DNA of 64,000 nucleotides from Prevotella sp. (GCA_017471465.1 JAFUTI010000023.1:1-64000), one strand, 5' to 3'; shown: positions 26,240 to 35,369, counted from the first letter of the stretch. Notes: a model not told the origin generated them from the letters alone. Program-made: numbers and translations.

Positions 26240-26452
26240 ATGAAAAAAAACTCCTTCCTGTATAAGGTCTACGACCTCTACTACGACGGCTTCCGTAACA
26301 TGACACTGGGCCGCACCCTGTGGGCCATTATCCTCATTAAGCTCTTCATCATCTTTGCCATTCTCAAGGTCTTCTTCTTCCCCGACTTCCTCAAGGAGCA
26401 CGCTGAGGGCGACGAGGCCGGCTACGTAGCGACTCAAATCTTAAATCAATAA
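26240..26452 (+). CDS. DUF4492 small membrane protein of the cyd operon
   Basis: A 70-residue protein, start at 26240 (MKKNSFLYKVYDLYYDGF). One hydrophobic helix (LWAIILIKLFIIFAILKVFFF, about residues 28-48) is flanked by charged ends. It matches my memory of DUF4492, a family found just before cydA in Bacteroidetes. It is separated from cydA by 4 nt. Proteobacterial bd oxidases need a single-helix subunit (CydX); this protein could play such a part, but that is inference. The upstream frame reads through the promoter and is discounted. Confidence 0.8.
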   Translation: MKKNSFLYKVYDLYYDGFRNMTLGRTLWAIILIKLFIIFAILKVFFFPDFLKEHAEGDEAGYVATQILNQ

Positions 26453-26456
26453 CAAT

Positions 26457-27986
26457 ATGACAAACTTATTGCTGAACATCGATGCCAGTACCATTGACTG
26501 GTCAAGGGCACAATTTGCACTGACGGCAATCTACCACTGGCTCTTCGTGCCGCTGACACTGGGCCTGGCCGTCATCATGGGTATCATGGAGACCTGCTAC
26601 TATCGTACGAAAGACAAATTCTGGAAAGACACTGCCATCTTCTGGCAGCGACTCTTCGGCATCAACTTCGCCATGGGCGTGGCTACGGGCATTATTCTGG
26701 AGTTTGAGTTCGGCACCAACTGGTCGAACTATTCTTGGTTTGTGGGCGACATCTTCGGCGCACCACTGGCCGTCGAAGGCATCGTCGCCTTCTTCATGGA
26801 GTCGACGTTCGTGGCCGTCATGTACTTTGGCTGGAACAAGGTGTCGCAAGGTTTCCACCTGGCATCGACCTGGCTGACAGGACTCGGTGCCACCATCTCG
26901 GCCTGGTGGATTCTGGTGGCCAATGCCTGGATGCAGTATCCTGTGGGATGCGAGTTCAATCCCGACACCATGCGCAACGAAATGGTCTCGTTTGCCGAAG
27001 TGGCGCTGTCACCTTTCGCCGTGTCGAAATTCTGCCATACCGTCACGTCGGCCTGGATCATCGGCGGTGTGTTCTGCGTAGGCGTCTGCTGTTGGTATCT
27101 GATGAAGAAACGGCATACAAAGATGGCGCTTGAGAGTATGAAGATAGGCGCCGGCGTCGGACTTGTCGCTGCCGTGCTGGCCGCTGCCACCGGCCACAAG
27201 TCGGCACAGGACGTGGCCGCCGTGCAGCCGATGAAGCTGGCGGCGATGGAAGCCCTGTACGACGGTGGTACGGCACAGGGTCTGAAGGTCATCGAGGGCA
27301 TCGAGGTGCCCTACGCCCTGTCGTTCATGGCAACGAACGACTTCAACGGCTACGTTCCGGGCATCAACGACCTACTTAACGGCTATACGCGCCCTGACGG
27401 CAGCAGCGAACCGTCGGTAGACGAGAAGATGGAGCGCGGCAAGACGGCCATTGCCGCCCTTACCGCCTACCGCAAAGCCAAGGCTGAGGGAGCAAATGAG
27501 GAAGTTATCAGTTCTGAGTTATCAGTTCTGAAAGAAAATATGAAGTATTTCGGATATGGATACATTCAGGACAAGTCGCAGGTGGTGCCGCCTATCGCCG
27601 TCAACTTCTGGGCCTTCCGCGTGATGGTGGGACTGGGCTGTCTCTTCATTGCCTTCTTCGCCGTCGTGCTGGCAGGTGCCTACGGATGGCCGAAGAAACT
27701 GTGGGAGAAACGGCAGATAACCGCCCTTCCTGCATGGCACTACTGGGTAGCCATAGCCCTCATCCCCTTAGGATACATCGCCTCGGAGAGCGGCTGGCTC
27801 GTCGCAGAGTTCGGACGCCAGCCCTGGACCATCCAGGACATGCTGCCCACATGGGTGGCTGTCAGCGACCTTCATGCATCGAGCGTCGCCATCACGTTCT
27901 TCCTCTTCCTCATCCTCTTCACCACGATGCTTGCCGTGGAAATCAACATCTTGCTCAAACAAATCAAGAAAGGACCTGAACTATGA
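26457..27986 (+). CDS. cydA: Cytochrome bd ubiquinol oxidase subunit I
   Basis: A 509-residue, multi-helix inner-membrane protein. It begins with the CydA region SRAQFALTAIYHWLFVPLTLGLAVIM, containing the haem-ligand histidine, and has the conserved GRQPWTIQDMLPT stretch near residue 445. It would reduce oxygen to water with quinol electrons at low oxygen tension. The Q-loop (about residues 255-390) carries an exact 14-bp tandem duplication that encodes EVISSELSVLKE (27503-27530). The stop overlaps cydB by 4 nt. Confidence 0.95.
   Translation: MTNLLLNIDASTIDWSRAQFALTAIYHWLFVPLTLGLAVIMGIMETCYYRTKDKFWKDTAIFWQRLFGINFAMGVATGIILEFEFGTNWSNYSWFVGDIFGAPLAVEGIVAFFMESTFVAVMYFGWNKVSQGFHLASTWLTGLGATISAWWILVANAWMQYPVGCEFNPDTMRNEMVSFAEVALSPFAVSKFCHTVTSAWIIGGVFCVGVCCWYLMKKRHTKMALESMKIGAGVGLVAAVLAAATGHKSAQDVAAVQPMKLAAMEALYDGGTAQGLKVIEGIEVPYALSFMATNDFNGYVPGINDLLNGYTRPDGSSEPSVDEKMERGKTAIAALTAYRKAKAEGANEEVISSELSVLKENMKYFGYGYIQDKSQVVPPIAVNFWAFRVMVGLGCLFIAFFAVVLAGAYGWPKKLWEKRQITALPAWHYWVAIALIPLGYIASESGWLVAEFGRQPWTIQDMLPTWVAVSDLHASSVAITFFLFLILFTTMLAVEINILLKQIKKGPEL
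27503..27530. repeat. 2 x 14-bp tandem duplication inside cydA
   Basis: AGTTATCAGTTCTG occurs twice back to back without change. Each copy is two related heptamers (AGTTATC, AGTTCTG). It lies in the variable Q-loop, so it need not disturb the haem core. Confidence 0.8.
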
Positions 27987-29128
27987 CATATTCATTCCTA
28001 CAGCACTACTGGTGCTTCATCGTATCGCTGCTCGGCGCAATCTTAGTGTTCCTGCTCTTCGTCCAGGGAGCCAACTCCGTGGCACGGTCCTTAGGACAGA
28101 CGGAGGAAGGCCGGCGGCTGGTCTACAACTCCACCGGCCGTAAGTGGGAGTTCACGTTTACCACACTCGTCACCTTCGGGGGTGCCTTCTTCGCCTCCTT
28201 TCCGCTGTTCTACTCCACCAGCTTCGGCGGCGCCTATTGGCTGTGGATGATTATCCTTTTCACCTTCGTACTGCAGGCGGTGAGCTATGAGTTCCAGAAC
28301 AAAATCGGAAACATTCTCGGGCCAAAAACCTTCCAGTTTTTCCTGACACTTAACGGCATCGTGGGACCGTTGCTGCTGGGCGGCGCCGTAGCGACGTTCT
28401 ACGAGGGTTCGAACTTCATCATCGACAAGAACAACATGATTGACGCCGGCGCCTTGACACCCGTCATCAGTCACTGGGCCAACGCCTCCCACGGTCTCGA
28501 CGCCCTGCTCAATCCCTGGGTGCTGGTCTTCGGCTTTGCCGTCGTCTTCCTCGCCCGTACACTGGGCATCCTCTACGTCATCAACAATGTCGACGACGAG
28601 GATATCCGCAGCCGCGCCTCAGTCCGTCTCATTGGTGCCGCCGTGCCTTTCGTCATCCTCTTCGTGGCCTATCTCGTCCACCTGCTCCTGAAAGATGGCT
28701 ATGCCTACAACGCCGAGGGCATCATCTACATGGAGCCTAATAAGTACCTGAACAATTTCCTCGACATGTGGTATCTCACCATTATATTATTAATAGGTGT
28801 CGTACTGGTGCTCTACGGCATCTGCAAGACCGTCTGGTCTAAGGGCTACAACGGCGGCATCTGGCCGGCAGGCATCGGAACCGTACTCACCGTGCTCGCC
28901 CTGCTACTCTGCTCGGCCTGGAACAACACAGCCTACTACCCCTCGACAGCCCATCTGCAGTCGTCGCTCACGCTGGAGAACTCGTGCAGCAGTGAGTTCA
29001 CCCTGCGCACCATGTTCTACGTCTCACTCCTCGTGCCCTTTGTCCTGGCCTACATCGTCTACTGCTGGCGTGCCATTGACAAGAAGAAGTTGACCAAGGA
29101 GGAGATTCAAACCGACCACGCCTACTGA
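27983..29128 (+). CDS. cydB: Cytochrome bd ubiquinol oxidase subunit II
   Basis: A 381-residue membrane protein with about eight to nine hydrophobic helices, overlapping cydA by 4 nt. The N-terminal helix YWCFIVSLLGAILVFLLFVQGANS and C-terminal VLAYIVYCWRAIDKKKLT fit CydB. It has several extra polar stretches (for example residues 35-55) compared with the E. coli protein, as is common in Bacteroidetes. No cydDC is in the window. Confidence 0.93.
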   Translation: MTYSFLQHYWCFIVSLLGAILVFLLFVQGANSVARSLGQTEEGRRLVYNSTGRKWEFTFTTLVTFGGAFFASFPLFYSTSFGGAYWLWMIILFTFVLQAVSYEFQNKIGNILGPKTFQFFLTLNGIVGPLLLGGAVATFYEGSNFIIDKNNMIDAGALTPVISHWANASHGLDALLNPWVLVFGFAVVFLARTLGILYVINNVDDEDIRSRASVRLIGAAVPFVILFVAYLVHLLLKDGYAYNAEGIIYMEPNKYLNNFLDMWYLTIILLIGVVLVLYGICKTVWSKGYNGGIWPAGIGTVLTVLALLLCSAWNNTAYYPSTAHLQSSLTLENSCSSEFTLRTMFYVSLLVPFVLAYIVYCWRAIDKKKLTKEEIQTDHAY

Positions 29129-29138
29129 AGTCGACTGT

Positions 29139-30248
29139 CTATAAGTGGATACCTGCTATACGCTTGGCCTGAGTCTCCGACTTCGGGCTAAGCGTTCCTT
29201 TTAAATACTGCTCAATGATGAGCCCTGCCATCGGTGCCGCCATGTCGGCACCGAAGCCACCGTGCTCAACATAGACACTGATAGCAATCTTCGGGGCTGT
29301 CATCGGGGCAAAGCCGATGAAAGCCGAATGGTCGCGGCCGGGATTCTCGATGGTGCCTGTCTTGCCACAGATGGGGTATGAGGTCTTGATGCCGAAAGCC
29401 GTTCCGTGCTCAACTGCCTGATACATTCCCTCAACAACAGGACCGTAAGCCTCAGGAGCCACCTTCGTCTGCCGACGCGTCAGGTAGCGCTGGTTCTTGG
29501 TATCCTTGTGAATATGAGGAATGTAATACCAGCCGCGGTTGGCTATGGTGACAGCCAGATTGCAGAGCTGCAAAGGCGTACAAGTGACGTCGCCCTGCCC
29601 CATGCCGGCCCACCAGATGGTCTTCCCGTCCCAACCTTTAGGATAGCGGCGGTTCAGGTAGTCGGCACCAGCCAGCAGTCCGCCCTGTTCACCCTGCACG
29701 TCAATGTGCATCGGACCGCCCAGTCCCATCGACTGCATATAGGAACGCCATGTCGTGATGGCCTCGTCGTGGCTCTCATACATGAAGTCGTCGTTAATCA
29801 TCGAGGCAAAAGTCATGAGAAACCACGTGTTGCACGACTGCGCCAAGGCATCGACCAGCTTCAGCGGCGAACGGTGCTTATGGCATCCCACCTTGATATT
29901 GCCGTCGGTGATGCCACCGTTGCACTCCACAGTCGTCTGCAAGTCAACGATACCCTCCGACAGCAACGTCAGTGCCTGTGCCGTCTTAAACGTGGAGCCA
30001 GGGGCTTGCGGACGTCCGATGGCCTGACGCACGTCGCTACCCTGCGGCGTGTTTGTTGCCAGACAGAGGATCTCACCGTTAGCCGGACTAATGGCTACTA
30101 TACTGCCCGTCTTCCCTTTCAGAAGCCGTTCACCCAACTGCTGCAGCAGGGGACGGATGGTCAGCGGCCCGTCAGTAGGCAAGTCCTGAGCCATCAGTGT
30201 GTTATGTATCAGGAGCACGGCTCCTATCATCAAATATCGTATCTTCAT
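29139..30248 (-). CDS. Minimal penicillin-binding transpeptidase
   Basis: A 369-residue protein starting MKIRYLMIGAVLLIHNTLMA, a signal peptide; the frame upstream crosses the promoter. All transpeptidase motifs are present: S85-T-F-K (SxxK), S138-C-N (SxN) and K296-T-G-T. The domain resembles the catalytic part of PBP2-type enzymes (AISPANGEILCLAT near the start). What is missing is the usual N-terminal dimerisation domain and membrane-anchored pedestal, some 150-250 residues. It is either a compact periplasmic DD-transpeptidase or a related penicillin-binding enzyme. It converges with cydB. Confidence 0.85.
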   Translation of the reverse strand: MKIRYLMIGAVLLIHNTLMAQDLPTDGPLTIRPLLQQLGERLLKGKTGSIVAISPANGEILCLATNTPQGSDVRQAIGRPQAPGSTFKTAQALTLLSEGIVDLQTTVECNGGITDGNIKVGCHKHRSPLKLVDALAQSCNTWFLMTFASMINDDFMYESHDEAITTWRSYMQSMGLGGPMHIDVQGEQGGLLAGADYLNRRYPKGWDGKTIWWAGMGQGDVTCTPLQLCNLAVTIANRGWYYIPHIHKDTKNQRYLTRRQTKVAPEAYGPVVEGMYQAVEHGTAFGIKTSYPICGKTGTIENPGRDHSAFIGFAPMTAPKIAISVYVEHGGFGADMAAPMAGLIIEQYLKGTLSPKSETQAKRIAGIHL

Positions 30249-30255
30249 AACGGCT

Positions 30256-30264
30256 GCAAAGGTA
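30256..30264 (-). promoter_or_regulatory. -7 element of the transpeptidase gene
   Basis: TACCTTTGC on the minus strand; the ATG at 30248 is only 8 nt beyond, so the predicted leader is about 5 nt. Confidence 0.55.
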
Positions 30265-30283
30265 AGCATTTTTTCTTGATTTC

Positions 30284-30315
30284 TTTGCAAACCTCAACAA
30301 TTTATTGTACCTTTG
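30284..30315 (+). promoter_or_regulatory. Promoter of topB
   Basis: TTTG (30284-30287) and TACCTTTG (30308-30315) with a 20-bp spacer; leader about 20 nt to the ATG at 30340. Confidence 0.7.
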
Positions 30316-30339
30316 CAGACCGTATCAGAGAGAAAAAAG

Positions 30340-32202
30340 ATGATTGTTTGCATAGCAGAGAAACCGAGCGTGGCGCGTGATATTGCACGCATCATCGGGG
30401 CAAGGGCCTCGCACGACGGCTACATGGAGGGCAACGGCTATCAGGTGACGTGGACCTTCGGTCACCTGTGTACACTGAAAGAGCCTGGCGACTACACTCC
30501 TGCCTGGCGACAGTGGGCACTGACGCAGCTGCCCATGATTCCGCTGCGCTTCGGCATCAAGCTCATTCCCGACCGCGGCATAGAAAAGCAGTTTGCCACC
30601 ATCGAACGGCTGATGCAGCAGGCCGACGGCATTGTGAACTGCGGCGACGCCGGCCAGGAGGGTGAGCTCATACAGCGATGGGTGATGCAGAAGGCACAGG
30701 CCAAGTGTCCGGTGAAGCGTCTATGGATCTCGTCGATGACCGACGAGGCCATCCGTGAGGGCTTTGCCAACCTGAAAGACCAGCAGGACTACCAGCCGCT
30801 GTACCTCGCCGGCCTCTCACGCGCCATCGGCGACTGGCTCTTAGGCATGAACGCCACACGGCTCTACACGCTGAAGTACGGCCAGAACCGGCAAGTGCTA
30901 AGTATCGGTCGTGTGCAGACCCCTACCCTCGCCCTGATCGTCAACCGTCAGAAAGAGATTGACAACTTTAAGCCCGAACCCTACTGGGTGCTGGCCACCG
31001 TCTATCGCGACACGACGTTCACGGCCACCAAGGGCAAGTTCATGAAGAAGGAAGAAGGCGAAGAAGCCTTCAAGACTATTGAGGGAAAGCCGTTTACCGT
31101 CACCAAGGTCGAGAAGAAGGAAGGTAAGGAACAGCCGCCACAGCTCTACGACCTGACAAGCCTGCAGGTAGACTGCAACCGCAAGTTTGGTTTTTCGGCA
31201 GAGATGACGCTGAACCTCATTCAAAGCCTCTACGAAAAGAAGTTCACCACTTACCCCCGTGTGGACACGCAATACCTGTCGGACGACATCTACCCCAAGT
31301 GTCCGCACACGCTGAACGGTCTCTACCAGACGAAGTTCGGCGGTGTGGCTCCATACGCTGAGCTCATCAAGCCCATCGGCGGCAAGCCGTTGAAGAAGAC
31401 GAAGCGCGTGTTCGACACGTCGAAGGTGACCGACCACCACGCCATCATCCCTACAGGTGTCATTCCACAGAACCTCAGCGATGCCGAACAAAAGGTCTTC
31501 GACCTCGTGGCCCGCCGTTTCATCGGTGTGTTCCTGCCCGACTGTAAGTTCTCGACGACGACCGTGCTGGGTGAGGTTGACGGCATTGAGTTCAAAGTGA
31601 CGGGCAAAGAAATACTGGAACCGGGATGGCGTGTTGTCAGGGGCATGCAGAAAGAAGACAACGACGAAGAGAAGAAAGCCGACGACGAGGAGCGCACCCT
31701 ACCCACCTTCGAGAAAGGCGAGAGCGGCCCCCATACCCCCACGCTCACCGAGAAGATGACGACGCCCCCACCCTATTATAATGAGGCCTCACTGCTGCGA
31801 GCCATGGAGACCGCTGGTAAGTTCGTAGAGGACGAGACACTGCGCGCCGCCATGAAGGAGAACGGCATCGGGCGACCGTCGAGCCGCGCCGGCATCATCG
31901 AGACGCTCTTCAAGCGCCATTACATTCGCCGCGAGCGCAAGCGACTGGTGGCTACACCGACAGGTATCGAACTGATAGACCTCATCCGCGAGGAGCTGCT
32001 GAAAAGCTGTGAGCTGACCGGCATCTGGGAGAAGAAGCTGCGCGACATTGAGGCCAGGAAATACGACGCCGGCCAGTTCATTGAGGAACTGAAGCAGCAG
32101 GTAACAACAATCGTCAATGAGGTGATGTGCGACCCCACGAACCGCCGCATCACAGTGATGCCACCCGAGGAGCAGAAAAAGAAAGGCGGGAAAAAGTCAT
32201 AA
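30340..32202 (+). CDS. topB: DNA topoisomerase III
   Basis: A 620-residue type IA topoisomerase, start at 30340 (MIVCIAEKPSVARDIA). It has the toprim glutamate E7 and the catalytic tyrosine Y305 in FTTYPRVDTQYLSDD. In the second toprim motif the usual D-x-D-x-E reads D103-A-G105-Q-E107, so one aspartate is a glycine; I recall the same NCGDAGQEGE wording from other Bacteroidetes. No C-terminal zinc fingers are present; the tail is basic (KKKGGKKS). It decatenates DNA and helps resolve recombination intermediates. Confidence 0.92.
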   Translation: MIVCIAEKPSVARDIARIIGARASHDGYMEGNGYQVTWTFGHLCTLKEPGDYTPAWRQWALTQLPMIPLRFGIKLIPDRGIEKQFATIERLMQQADGIVNCGDAGQEGELIQRWVMQKAQAKCPVKRLWISSMTDEAIREGFANLKDQQDYQPLYLAGLSRAIGDWLLGMNATRLYTLKYGQNRQVLSIGRVQTPTLALIVNRQKEIDNFKPEPYWVLATVYRDTTFTATKGKFMKKEEGEEAFKTIEGKPFTVTKVEKKEGKEQPPQLYDLTSLQVDCNRKFGFSAEMTLNLIQSLYEKKFTTYPRVDTQYLSDDIYPKCPHTLNGLYQTKFGGVAPYAELIKPIGGKPLKKTKRVFDTSKVTDHHAIIPTGVIPQNLSDAEQKVFDLVARRFIGVFLPDCKFSTTTVLGEVDGIEFKVTGKEILEPGWRVVRGMQKEDNDEEKKADDEERTLPTFEKGESGPHTPTLTEKMTTPPPYYNEASLLRAMETAGKFVEDETLRAAMKENGIGRPSSRAGIIETLFKRHYIRRERKRLVATPTGIELIDLIREELLKSCELTGIWEKKLRDIEARKYDAGQFIEELKQQVTTIVNEVMCDPTNRRITVMPPEEQKKKGGKKS

Positions 32203-32245
32203 TCATCCAAGCAATAAAACGAATACGCCAGCGTTATATATAGGT

Positions 32246-34324
32246 ATGCGCACACTATACATCATATCCTGTATTGTAACAACGGCCGTGCTTCTGATGG
32301 CATGCGGCGCCGATACGGCTGTGAAAAAGGGTGACAAGTTCTACGCTCTGGGCGAATACTTTGATGCTGCTGAGCAATACAAGAAAGCATACGCACAGAC
32401 GCCGACAAAGGACCGAAAGCTGCGCGGTGAGCGGGCCATGAAGATGGCCGACTGCTACCGCCGCATCAACCAGACACAGCGGGCCGTGGCTGCCTACAAC
32501 AATGCAGTTCGCTACAAACAGCAGGACTCGCTGACACAGTTCTTCCTTGGTCAGCTGCTGATGAAGAATGGCGACTACAAGAACGCCGAGAAAGCTTTTC
32601 AGGTCGCCATCGACAGTCTCAGCGGGACCGACATTCCCTTTCTGCTATTGGCGCGTGAAGGTGCAATAGCTGCCCGCCAGGCACCCGCCCTGAAACTGAA
32701 AGACTCAAAATACACGGTGAAGCGTGAAGACCTGTTTAACTCGCGCCGCGCCGACTTCTCGCCGATGCTTTGCGGCGACGACTACGACCAGCTCTATTTC
32801 ACATCAACACGCAACCAGGCACAGGGCGATGAGCTGAGCGGCATCACAGGAACGAAATATGCCGACATCTTCTTCGCCCAGAAGGATGACAAAGGGAAAT
32901 GGGGCAAGCCGCAGACCATCGACTCCGAGTTGAACTCAGCCTTCGACGAGGGTGTCTGCTCGTTCTCGCCCGATAACCGCACGATGTATCTGACGCAATG
33001 TAAGACCGACCCGAGCTATCCGCGCTTTGCCACCATCAGCACATCACAGCGCAGCGATGCGTCGTGGGGAAAGGCCACGGAACTGACCATCTCACGCGAC
33101 ACGCTGTCGACCTTTGCCCACCCTGCCGTATCCCCTGACGGACGATGGCTCTACTTTGTCAGCGACATGCCTGGCGGACAGGGCGGCTACGACATCTGGC
33201 GCGCCGAACTGCTGCAGAGCGGTGTAGGAGTCGTCGAGAACGTAGGGACGCCTGTCAACACGCCGGGCGACGAGCTGTTCCCCACCTTCCGGCCCAACGG
33301 CGACCTCTACTTTTCGAGTAACGGCCATCCCGGCTTCGGCGGATTGGACATCTTCATTGCCAAGCCTACAGACACCGGCTGGCAGATGGAGCATCCGGGA
33401 TTCCCCCTAAACTCACAGGGCGATGACTTCGGCATGACCTTTGAGGGCCTGCACAACCGCGGATACTTCAGCAGCAACCGCGGCGACGCCCGCGGTTGGG
33501 ACCATATCTACTCGTTCGAGAAGTCAGAGGTGCTGGTAACGGTCAAGGGATGGGTCTACGAGATGGACGGCTACGAACTGCCGGCCGGCCAGGTCTACAT
33601 GGTGGGCAACGACGGTACGAACCTGAAACTCAGCGTCAAGGGCGACGGCTCTTTTACTCAGGAGATACAGACCGGCGTCGACTACGTGCTGCTTGGTACC
33701 TGCAAGGGATTTCTGAACCATAAGGAGGAGCTGCGCGTCGACACCGCCACCGTCTCCAACGAATACGTACTGCAATTTCCGCTGGCCAACATCTCAGCTC
33801 CCGTGCTCATCGAAAACATCTTCTACGACTTCGACAAGGCGACGCTGCGCCCTGAGTCGGCCACTGCCCTCGACGAGTTGGTGAAACTGCTGAACGAGAA
33901 TCCGAACGTCACCATCGAACTGTCGGCACATACCGACAACCGCGGTTCGGCACAATACAATGAACGGCTGTCGCAACGGCGTGCCGAGAGTGTGGTCAAC
34001 TACCTGATAAGCCACGGTATAGCCGCCGACCGTCTGACACCAAAGGGATATGGCGAGGACAAGCCAAAGACCATTAAGCGGAAGGTGGCAGAGCGCTACA
34101 CGTTCCTAAAAGAGGGCGATGTGCTTGACGAAGCATTTATTGGCACTCTGAAAGACCCGGCACAACAAGACAGCTGCCACCAGCTGAACCGCCGTACCGA
34201 GTTTATCGTGCTGCGCACCACCTACGGTCTGTTCGACGAACAGGGACGTCTGAAGAACCTGCCGAAGCCCAAGACAACGACGAAGGCAGAAGAGCCAGCA
34301 CGTCAGGATGATGATCTTTTCTGA
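32246..34324 (+). CDS. porE: PorE-like OmpA-family lipoprotein (type IX secretion)
   Basis: A 692-residue lipoprotein with lipobox LLMAC (C20). Order of parts: TPR-like repeats (about 25-150), a PD40/WD40-type beta-propeller (about 160-425, with SPDGRWLYFVSDMPGG and FRPNGDLYFSSNGHPGFGG), a carboxypeptidase-regulatory-like domain (about 430-510), and a C-terminal OmpA domain (about 520-660, with HTDNRGSAQYNERLSQRRA) for peptidoglycan binding. This order is that of PorE (PG1058) of Porphyromonas gingivalis, which ties the type IX machinery to the wall. Similar proteins also exist as paralogues, so the symbol is tentative. Confidence 0.75.
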   Translation: MRTLYIISCIVTTAVLLMACGADTAVKKGDKFYALGEYFDAAEQYKKAYAQTPTKDRKLRGERAMKMADCYRRINQTQRAVAAYNNAVRYKQQDSLTQFFLGQLLMKNGDYKNAEKAFQVAIDSLSGTDIPFLLLAREGAIAARQAPALKLKDSKYTVKREDLFNSRRADFSPMLCGDDYDQLYFTSTRNQAQGDELSGITGTKYADIFFAQKDDKGKWGKPQTIDSELNSAFDEGVCSFSPDNRTMYLTQCKTDPSYPRFATISTSQRSDASWGKATELTISRDTLSTFAHPAVSPDGRWLYFVSDMPGGQGGYDIWRAELLQSGVGVVENVGTPVNTPGDELFPTFRPNGDLYFSSNGHPGFGGLDIFIAKPTDTGWQMEHPGFPLNSQGDDFGMTFEGLHNRGYFSSNRGDARGWDHIYSFEKSEVLVTVKGWVYEMDGYELPAGQVYMVGNDGTNLKLSVKGDGSFTQEIQTGVDYVLLGTCKGFLNHKEELRVDTATVSNEYVLQFPLANISAPVLIENIFYDFDKATLRPESATALDELVKLLNENPNVTIELSAHTDNRGSAQYNERLSQRRAESVVNYLISHGIAADRLTPKGYGEDKPKTIKRKVAERYTFLKEGDVLDEAFIGTLKDPAQQDSCHQLNRRTEFIVLRTTYGLFDEQGRLKNLPKPKTTTKAEEPARQDDDLF

Positions 34325-34326
34325 TT

Positions 34327-34656
34327 TTACAGTGCCGAATAACGCTCATGTGCCAGGAGTTCGCCTATGGCAATCATTCCTACGGCGATAAGCGAGACAG
34401 CGGCCGTCAGCATCTGCTGCCACGACGGCGGGTTGTTGAGCAGCATGACCAGAGCATAGCCGATGAGCTCCCAGCCACGCATAGCGACAAACAGCATGAC
34501 ACCTATGACGACACAGGCCGCCGTCCACAGACGACTCATGCTGCGTACGTCGCGCTTCGGCAGCCGTCCTACCACACGCTGCGAGAAGCCGTTGTCGGCC
34601 ACCTTCATCTCCTTCATCGGCCGGAACAGTTGTTCCAAGAGTTCATTATCTGTCAT
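34327..34656 (-). CDS. Small membrane protein paired with ECF sigma factor
   Basis: A 109-residue protein with a soluble N-terminus (about 40 residues) and two hydrophobic helices (LWTAACVVIGVMLFVAMRGW and MLTAAVSLIAVGMIAIGELL). Its gene overlaps the sigma factor gene by 11 nt, and the layout suggests a membrane anti-sigma factor or sensor. The N-terminus (NELLEQLFRPMKEMKVADNGFSQRVVGRL) lacks a zinc-binding anti-sigma motif. From memory it resembles DUF5056-type proteins of Bacteroides. Confidence 0.7.
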   Translation of the reverse strand: MTDNELLEQLFRPMKEMKVADNGFSQRVVGRLPKRDVRSMSRLWTAACVVIGVMLFVAMRGWELIGYALVMLLNNPPSWQQMLTAAVSLIAVGMIAIGELLAHERYSAL

Positions 34657-35170
34657 ATCCGTTCTGTCTTAAGTATTCTGCTAATTGTTCCTTGCCCCGT
34701 TTCAGGTGCGACTTCACCGTGTTGGAGGGCATCCCAGTAATATCTGCAATCTCATCGATGGTATAGCCGTCGACGAGCTGCAGGGTGATACACGTCCGCT
34801 GCTCGTCACGCAACTGAGCAAGGGCAGTATAAATATCCATCTTAACAGAGGTGGACGGGAGTTGCTCTACGACAGGAGCATCCTGTCTGTCAACCGCCGT
34901 CCTTCTCCTGTAATCGTAGAACACATTATAGGCAATACGCGTCAGCCACGTCAGCATCGATGAGGTACCGCGGTACTGTCCAATGTGTGTATAGGCTTTC
35001 AGGAACGTATCCTGAGCCAGGTCATCGCTCAGCGCCTCGTTGCCCATCGTCTGGCTCAGGAGGAACCGACGGACAGGCGACTGGTATTCCCTGACAAGCT
35101 GGTCAAAAGCCCGCTTGTTGCCGAACACCGCCACCTGTGTGGCCAACGCTATGTCGCTGAGTCTGCTCAC
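34646..35170 (-). CDS. ECF-type RNA polymerase sigma factor
   Basis: A 174-residue sigma-70 family protein of the ECF class. Region 2 reads LVREYQSPVRRFLLSQ through DDLAQDTFLKAYTHIGQYRG. Region 4 has a helix-turn-helix (GYTIDEIADITGMPSNTVKSHLKRGKEQL, quoted in parts: YTIDEIADITGMPSNTVKSH). It starts the operon's regulatory pair and overlaps both neighbours. Its regulon is likely envelope stress, judged only from the adjacent PspC and membrane proteins. Confidence 0.9.
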   Translation of the reverse strand: MSRLSDIALATQVAVFGNKRAFDQLVREYQSPVRRFLLSQTMGNEALSDDLAQDTFLKAYTHIGQYRGTSSMLTWLTRIAYNVFYDYRRRTAVDRQDAPVVEQLPSTSVKMDIYTALAQLRDEQRTCITLQLVDGYTIDEIADITGMPSNTVKSHLKRGKEQLAEYLRQNGYDR

Positions 35171-35364
35171 CTCGGTAACGTCTTACTGTCAGGCATGACG
35201 ATCCACAGGACGATGTAGAGCAGCACGCCGCTGAACGCCGTGAAGAACGTCAGGAAGGCGTAGGCCACCCGCACCAGTACGGGGTCGAAGTCAAAATACT
35301 CTGCCAGTCCGCCACAGACGCCGGCCAGCACACGGTCAGAAGAACGCATCAATTTCTTTTCCAT
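35167..35364 (-). CDS. PspC-domain small membrane protein
   Basis: A 65-residue PspC protein: RSSDRVLAGVCGGLAEYFD, DPVLVRVAYAFL, and one long hydrophobic helix. PspC domains act in phage-shock/envelope stress responses. It lies between the DUF6249-like gene and the sigma factor gene, overlapping the latter by 4 nt. Confidence 0.9.
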   Translation of the reverse strand: MEKKLMRSSDRVLAGVCGGLAEYFDFDPVLVRVAYAFLTFFTAFSGVLLYIVLWIVMPDSKTLPR

Positions 35365-35369
35365 CTTTT

